Of a DNA stretch of 64,000 nt, positions 59,579 through 64,000 are shown piece after piece. The number at the start of each line of letters is the position of its first letter. The stretch's first letter is position 1. Origin of the DNA: JAPPLB01 sp965218555 (GTDB lineage: Bacteria; Acidobacteriota; Terriglobia; Bryobacterales; UBA6623); NCBI GenBank assembly GCA_965218555.1, contig OZ244625.1, forward strand, positions 2,914,001 through 2,978,000. Direction: 5' to 3'. Position numbers and translations under genes: made by a program. Under the pieces are notes generated by a model. It did no database searches and was not told where the DNA came from. It saw nothing but the letters and a program-made list of their open reading frames with translations.

Positions 59579-61219
59579 TTAGCGGAATGCCGCATCCACT
59601 TTTTCCGTGCGCGGGCCGAAAGAGGCTGCGCTGAGCAAAGCGACTCCGCCTCGGGAGACTCGATACCCGATCTTTTCGAAAAAACCGACGTCTTCGGCTT
59701 TCCATTTGTTGTCGAGAGTAAGGTTCATGTTGCCGAGAGTGTGCATCCGGGGGGCATTGACGGATTCAGCCATGGAGCGATCTTCACCGACGAAGTGCAA
59801 CAGAGCCGAATAGAGCATGTTGGGAATGCGGCGTCCGCCCCGCCCGCCGAGGGCGAGGACGGGACGGCCTTCGCGCAGAACGACGGAGGGCGTCATATTG
59901 TTCAGCGGGCGCTTGCGGGGGGCGATCGAATTAGCACGGCCGGGGCGGGGGTCGAAGCGCGAGACGCCGTGTCCGAGCGTGAGCCCAAGGCCCTCCACGG
60001 TGACGCGCGCGCCGAAACCGCCGCCGTGGGTGAGCGTGATAGCCACGACGTTGCCTTCCCGGTCAGACGAGCTGATGTGAATGGTCCCCTTCTGCTCGTA
60101 GGAGTCGAAATCCTGCTCGATGGGCCGGCCGGCTTTCACGGTGCTTTCGACTTTAGCCGCGAGCTCGCGGGCGTAATCGTCAGAGAGCAGGCGCGCAACG
60201 GGGACATCGACGTGTTCAGGGTCGCCGAAATACCGAAACCGGTCGGCCCAGACGAGTCGCAGGGCTTCGAGCGCGGCGTGGTTCTTTTTGTGTCTTGACG
60301 ACCACTCTTGCCACTTCAGAGCCTTTACGATGGCGAGCGCCTGCAAGGTCGAAAGGCCGCCTGCGCTGACGGGAGCGGTGTGCATCGAGTAGCCGCGCCA
60401 CGAGAGTTTGTTGGGTTCGACCTGCTTGGCTTCGTAGGCAGCGAAATCGTCAGCCGTAGCGATGCCGCCGTGCTTTTGAAATGCAGCGGCGATCTGACGG
60501 CCGATGTCGCCCCGGTAGAAGGAATCGGCCGTGCCGCGGTCGGCCAGCGTTTCGAGCATGGAGGCGAGGTCAGGGTTGCGATACGTCTGCCCTGCGCGGA
60601 TCGGTTCATCCCCGAGAAAGTAGAGCTTCTTCGAGGCGGGGTCGCGGCGGAAGTGGTCGGCAGAGCCTTGAAACGATCGGGCAACACGTTCGTTAACGAC
60701 GAATCCGTCGCGAGCGTAACGGATCGCCGCTGCGGACACGTCGCCCAGCTTCTTCTTACCGTAGCCGTCGAGCGCTGCCTGGAGTCCGGCCATGACACCC
60801 GGGATGCCGGCGGCAAGCCAGCCGTAGTAGTTGACCTTGCCGGGGACCTGCCCCGTGCCGTCGTGCTTGAACATGTCAGGCCGCGCGGCCTGAGGCGCCA
60901 TGGAGTTGGCGTCGATGCAAGCGACCTTGCCGTCGGCCCGGCCGATCGTGATGTGCGTGCCGTAACCTGCGATGCCGCACGAGGCGGGCTCAACGACGGA
61001 CGCGGTCAAGGCAGCGGCGACAGCCGCGTCAACGGAATTGCCGCCTTGCGCGAAGATGTCATACCCGGCGCGTGCGGCCGTCGGCGCGCGCCCGACGGCG
61101 ATGGCGCCGAGTTCGCTGATGAGGACATCGTTGGGTTCTGCCTGCGCTCCCAGCACCTGCGCCGTTGCGGCGCTCCCGGCCAGTTTCAAGAGGGTTCTGC
61201 GGCCCATGCGCTGAGTCAT
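59579..61219 (-). CDS. ggt: Gamma-glutamyltransferase/glutathione hydrolase
   Basis: 546 residues from ATG 61219, with AAGGAG six bases upstream, beginning a Tat-type leader (MTQRMGRRTLLKLAGSAATA); the 61294 start lacks this. Proenzyme features: GGNSVDAAVAAALTASVVEP in the large subunit, nucleophile Thr in KGTIHISSSDREGN (canonical TTHxS; second position Ile here), and the Gly-rich GGRGGRRIPN near the end. It hydrolyses gamma-glutamyl bonds of glutathione after self-cleavage in the periplasm. Neighbours suggest peptide and glycan scavenging. Confidence 0.85.
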   Translation of the reverse strand: MTQRMGRRTLLKLAGSAATAQVLGAQAEPNDVLISELGAIAVGRAPTAARAGYDIFAQGGNSVDAAVAAALTASVVEPASCGIAGYGTHITIGRADGKVACIDANSMAPQAARPDMFKHDGTGQVPGKVNYYGWLAAGIPGVMAGLQAALDGYGKKKLGDVSAAAIRYARDGFVVNERVARSFQGSADHFRRDPASKKLYFLGDEPIRAGQTYRNPDLASMLETLADRGTADSFYRGDIGRQIAAAFQKHGGIATADDFAAYEAKQVEPNKLSWRGYSMHTAPVSAGGLSTLQALAIVKALKWQEWSSRHKKNHAALEALRLVWADRFRYFGDPEHVDVPVARLLSDDYARELAAKVESTVKAGRPIEQDFDSYEQKGTIHISSSDREGNVVAITLTHGGGFGARVTVEGLGLTLGHGVSRFDPRPGRANSIAPRKRPLNNMTPSVVLREGRPVLALGGRGGRRIPNMLYSALLHFVGEDRSMAESVNAPRMHTLGNMNLTLDNKWKAEDVGFFEKIGYRVSRGGVALLSAASFGPRTEKVDAAFR

Positions 61220-61290
61220 TGGTTGCTCCTTCGTCACCCCGATCGATCGTAGCTTCCCCGGCGACGCAGACGCTCCCGTCAACCCTGCTT

Positions 61291-63807
61291 TCACTGCGCT
61301 TCGTCCCGGCGCTTTTCGAACACCGCCAGGGCCTCGCGGAACTGCCCCAGGACGTGCTCTTTCTCACGGTCCGAGCGCCAGTACTCGTAGCCGTCCCAGA
61401 GCGTGATCAGGTCGTTGATCCACTGGATGAAGTATTCGGCATCTTCTTTCGAGCGGATGGGCCGGCCGCCGACGTACACGTAGATCGGACTCGTTTCGGC
61501 GACAGGATAGGCGTCGTCGACGGGGTGCTTGACGCCCGTTCCGGCGGCCTTGAGCGTATACCAGCCGCTTTCGGTGACTTCGATACGTTTCTCGAAGACC
61601 GCTTTCTGATTGTCGTTGTCCAAAGGGATCGTCTCGATGACTTTGCCGTTGCGGATGATCTCGAACGTTTCGAGCGGAACGATCGACTCGAGCGTCGCGC
61701 GCACCTCCACCGAGCCGCCGCCCGCAGGCAATTGAATCTCCGAGCCGGGGATCTCACCGTTGATCGTGAACTGGATCAGCGGGCCGTTCGTGACGAACGT
61801 CCGGCCCTTCCGGACGGCTTCCACCCAACCGTCCCAGGTGAGTTTTTCTCCCAGGTAGGCATACATGCGGGCAGCACCGATCGGCGGTGTAGCCTGCAGG
61901 TTCAGTATCGAATCTTCCCCGGCTGAAGCCGTCACCTTGAAACCGCAGTTCAGCGAGCGATGCCAGGCCTTCGACGTCGCCGTGTAGTGCCTGGCGCTGG
62001 TCAGCACTTCGAGGTACTCGAACGAGCCGAGAGCGACATCGACGGCGTAAGTCTGCGCAACCCGGTATTCCGAGTCCATCGAAGGTTCGCGCGAAAACGG
62101 GTGGACGTGCCCGCCAATGGCCCCCTGTTTGCGCGCCAGGGCGAACATGTCGGTGTTGCTCGGATAGAGACTGGCGATGCCGGTGTCCTCGTAAGCGGTC
62201 GTGAAAGGCGAAATGAGGTGCTTGGTGAGGTTGATGAAGTTGATGTGACCGTACCAGGCGGGGCGGTATTCCTCACCGAACGAGATCAGGTTCTGGTCGT
62301 CGGAAAGCGGGTGCAGCGGCTCGCCCTGGTAGTACTGCGTGTCGAAGACGCGGTTATCCTTGTTGGCGATCTTCCAGCCGATGTGGTCCAGGTCTTCCGC
62401 CTTGGCCTCGAACAACATGTACTCGGGCGTGTTGTTGAGGTTGCCGCCGTAGTTCATATGGACATGGTCCGAGCCGCTCCACCAGCCCATGGCGTTCATG
62501 CTCGCCATCCGCGTAAGTTCGAGCTCGATGCGCGTGACGCCTTTCGGGTGGACGTAGAAGTTGCCGCGGGACGGCCAGTACTCAGGCCCCTTGGCGGCTT
62601 CGAGGATGAGCTCGCCGATGGGCACCTCGGCGGTGAAGTGTCCGGGGGCATGGAAGATGTCCTCTTTGGCGGCGCGGGCCGCGACCCGCTGGTAGGTGTT
62701 CGTCGGCGCGTAGATCTTGCCGTCGGAGGCTTTCATGTAGATCCGCGACTCGGTGAGTTCGCCGGTCGTGTCGTCTTTCACGAAAACTTCGATGCGGCCC
62801 ATCGGCCGGCGCCAGACGCGGCGCTTGATCTCGACTTTCTCGTCGGTCCCGCCGAAGGTCTTGAGCAAGCGGAGCTCGGAGAGACCGTGCTCGTTGGAGA
62901 TGTAAGCGATCCATTCGCCGTCGGGCGACCAGGCCGGGTCGAAGTGGTCCCAGGGATTGCGCGTGAGTTGCAGCGGCTCGCCTTCGTGCACGGGATGGAC
63001 GTAGAGGTTGGTGTACTGGCTGCCGCGATGCGAAGCGTAGAGGATGCGCTTGCCGTCCTGCGACCAATTCGGCTTGGTACGGTACAGCGTCTCTTCGCGC
63101 AGGATGCGTGTGGCTTTCGCCATGGCGTCCGGTTCGAGCGGCGCGCGCCAGATAGCGCCGGAGCCCAGTGTGATGCCGCGGTTCGAAACGAGGATGATCT
63201 CCTTGCCGTCGGGCGAGAACGTGGGCTGAATGTGGTCGTCGTAGCGCCCGAAGTAGAGGCGCCTGCGTCCGAAGTCATTGGGCTCGGTGATACGAACCGG
63301 TTCGCCGAAGGCGCCGTTGTCGAACGAACGCGTGTAGATGTGGAAGCGGCTCTGAGGGTCATTGTGAACATAGGCCAGCGTCTTGCCGTCCGGCGACCAG
63401 ACGGGGTCGGCGTGCAGTTTGTCGCCCTCGGTGACGGCGGTGCTTTCGCCGGTGGTGACGTTGTAGAGCACCAAGTTGATGCCCTGGTCGTCCTCGGCGG
63501 TGTAAATGATCCAGCGGCCGTCGGGAGACCACGCCGGGGCGGAGTCGTAGGTCTTGTTTGCGGTCAGCTCGTAGGCAGTCGTGTCGCCGACCTTGATCTT
63601 CCACAGCGAGCCCGACATCGAGAAAGCGATCTCCTTGCCGTCGGGCGACCACGCCGGCCGCCAGGGCGTGCTGGCGCTCGGCGGCATGTAGAAGTTGTAC
63701 ATGTACCCGCCCGCATAGCGGTTCCTCGACGGGAACTGCGCCAACCCGGAGGTGATGCAAACGGTCAGGCAAAGAAGGGCGACAACGCTGCGGCGATAAC
63801 GATTCAT
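61291..63807 (-). CDS. TolB-like propeller fused to a CehA/McbA-type metallohydrolase
   Basis: 838 residues from ATG 63807 (GGGAG upstream); the longer frame runs through repeat B. Signal peptide (SVVALLCLTVCITSGLA), then about six PD40 repeats (WSPDGKEIAFS, WSPDGRWIIYTAE, WSPDGKTLAYV and so on), then a PHP-type part with SGSDHVHMNYGG (metal-binding His pair), and GGHVHPFSREP. A C-terminal beta-domain follows. The combination suggests a secreted phosphoesterase or hydrolase; the substrate is unknown. Confidence 0.75.
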   Translation of the reverse strand: MNRYRRSVVALLCLTVCITSGLAQFPSRNRYAGGYMYNFYMPPSASTPWRPAWSPDGKEIAFSMSGSLWKIKVGDTTAYELTANKTYDSAPAWSPDGRWIIYTAEDDQGINLVLYNVTTGESTAVTEGDKLHADPVWSPDGKTLAYVHNDPQSRFHIYTRSFDNGAFGEPVRITEPNDFGRRRLYFGRYDDHIQPTFSPDGKEIILVSNRGITLGSGAIWRAPLEPDAMAKATRILREETLYRTKPNWSQDGKRILYASHRGSQYTNLYVHPVHEGEPLQLTRNPWDHFDPAWSPDGEWIAYISNEHGLSELRLLKTFGGTDEKVEIKRRVWRRPMGRIEVFVKDDTTGELTESRIYMKASDGKIYAPTNTYQRVAARAAKEDIFHAPGHFTAEVPIGELILEAAKGPEYWPSRGNFYVHPKGVTRIELELTRMASMNAMGWWSGSDHVHMNYGGNLNNTPEYMLFEAKAEDLDHIGWKIANKDNRVFDTQYYQGEPLHPLSDDQNLISFGEEYRPAWYGHINFINLTKHLISPFTTAYEDTGIASLYPSNTDMFALARKQGAIGGHVHPFSREPSMDSEYRVAQTYAVDVALGSFEYLEVLTSARHYTATSKAWHRSLNCGFKVTASAGEDSILNLQATPPIGAARMYAYLGEKLTWDGWVEAVRKGRTFVTNGPLIQFTINGEIPGSEIQLPAGGGSVEVRATLESIVPLETFEIIRNGKVIETIPLDNDNQKAVFEKRIEVTESGWYTLKAAGTGVKHPVDDAYPVAETSPIYVYVGGRPIRSKEDAEYFIQWINDLITLWDGYEYWRSDREKEHVLGQFREALAVFEKRRDEAQ

Positions 63808-63837
63808 AACGACTCCCGGGGTGTTTCTACAACCTGA

Positions 63838-64000
63838 CCTGCATTTCTCACCACCTGACGGCCGAAGCACCTGCCTGCTGCAGGGAGGCGCGATACGACC
63901 GCCATGACTTCGCTTTTCCTTCGCAGCGCTTGCTTGCCGTGCTCGATGTAGGGTCAAGTACACCTGCGCGCGCCAAGCAGCGCGCGCCTCGTCCTGACGG
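63838..64000 (+). repeat. Repeat B, copy 3, cut by the window end
   Basis: Left terminal repeat CCTGCATTTCTCACCAC at 63838, preceded by CTGA. It carries two additions: about 20 bp (CTGCCTGCTGCAGGGAGGCG) after GAAGCAC, and CTTTTCCTTCGCAGCG in place of TT after GACTTCG. The second resembles blocks in repeat A copy 1. The right end lies beyond the window. Confidence 0.8.

Noticed and set aside
61960..63837. 625-codon plus-strand frame opposite the propeller-metallohydrolase
   Set aside because: Long only because of GC bias. The minus-strand protein has PD40 repeats and metal motifs.

Overview
The window looks like an Acidobacteriota chromosome, perhaps near Bryobacterales/Solibacter. This is inferred from gene content, not from any marker phylogeny: a high-GC genome with an lptC/A-lptB-rpoN-hpf-rapZ cluster, an alternative complex III operon, many secreted or Tat-type hydrolases and oxidoreductases, and a TonB receptor with an N-terminal carboxypeptidase-regulatory-like domain. 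No rRNA gene, complete tRNA or CRISPR array was seen.

Layout. 0-20 kb holds dispersed metabolic genes: a GH32/43-like propeller protein, a Gfo/Idh/MocA oxidoreductase, a phosphoribosyltransferase, two SAM methyltransferases, an M28 peptidase, an S9 peptidase, an NMT1-like binding protein, a D-aminoacylase-like lipoprotein, and a TonB receptor with a Cys-rich partner. Between them lie two VapBC-type pairs, toxin and ankyrin remnants and one complete IS481-family element. 20.6-22.6 kb is an ABC-F ATPase gene. 22.6-36.4 kb is an accessory island bounded by a 130-bp direct repeat of the ABC-F 3' end. It carries zinc-ribbon proteins, a LexA/CI-type repressor with an operator, a lipoprotein, a SLATT-like 2TM protein, a class II tRNA 3' fragment, a complete IS21-family element, a HExxH protein, a RelE-type toxin-antitoxin pair, an MmeI-like restriction enzyme and a two-gene membrane cassette. 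36.8-40.9 kb adds a second single-chain restriction-modification enzyme and a HEPN-like protein. 41-64 kb returns to core and metabolic genes: an enolase-superfamily dehydratase, the Lpt/RpoN/HPF/RapZ cluster, the act (complex III) operon, a second GH-like protein, a gamma-glutamyltransferase and a propeller-metallohydrolase.

Non-coding DNA is rich in dispersed elements. Family A (260-301 bp, three copies) has inverted ends beginning CAGCCCGTGGC; two copies are flanked by TTAG or TTAA duplications. Family B (176 bp, two intact copies, one running off the window end, one degenerate) has inverted ends beginning CCTGCATTTCTCACCAC and is flanked by CTAG or CTAA duplications. Both look like MITEs. 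One A copy sits between lptC/A and lptB. One A copy and one B copy share an unusual short insertion of about 13-16 bp.

Functional themes: outer-membrane LPS transport with sigma-54 and ribosome hibernation control, quinol oxidation by alternative complex III, secreted peptide and sugar degradation, and a defence- and mobile-element-rich island. The strongest leads are the island boundaries, the two MITE families with their micro-insertions, and the uncharacterised membrane gene pair between two restriction enzymes.
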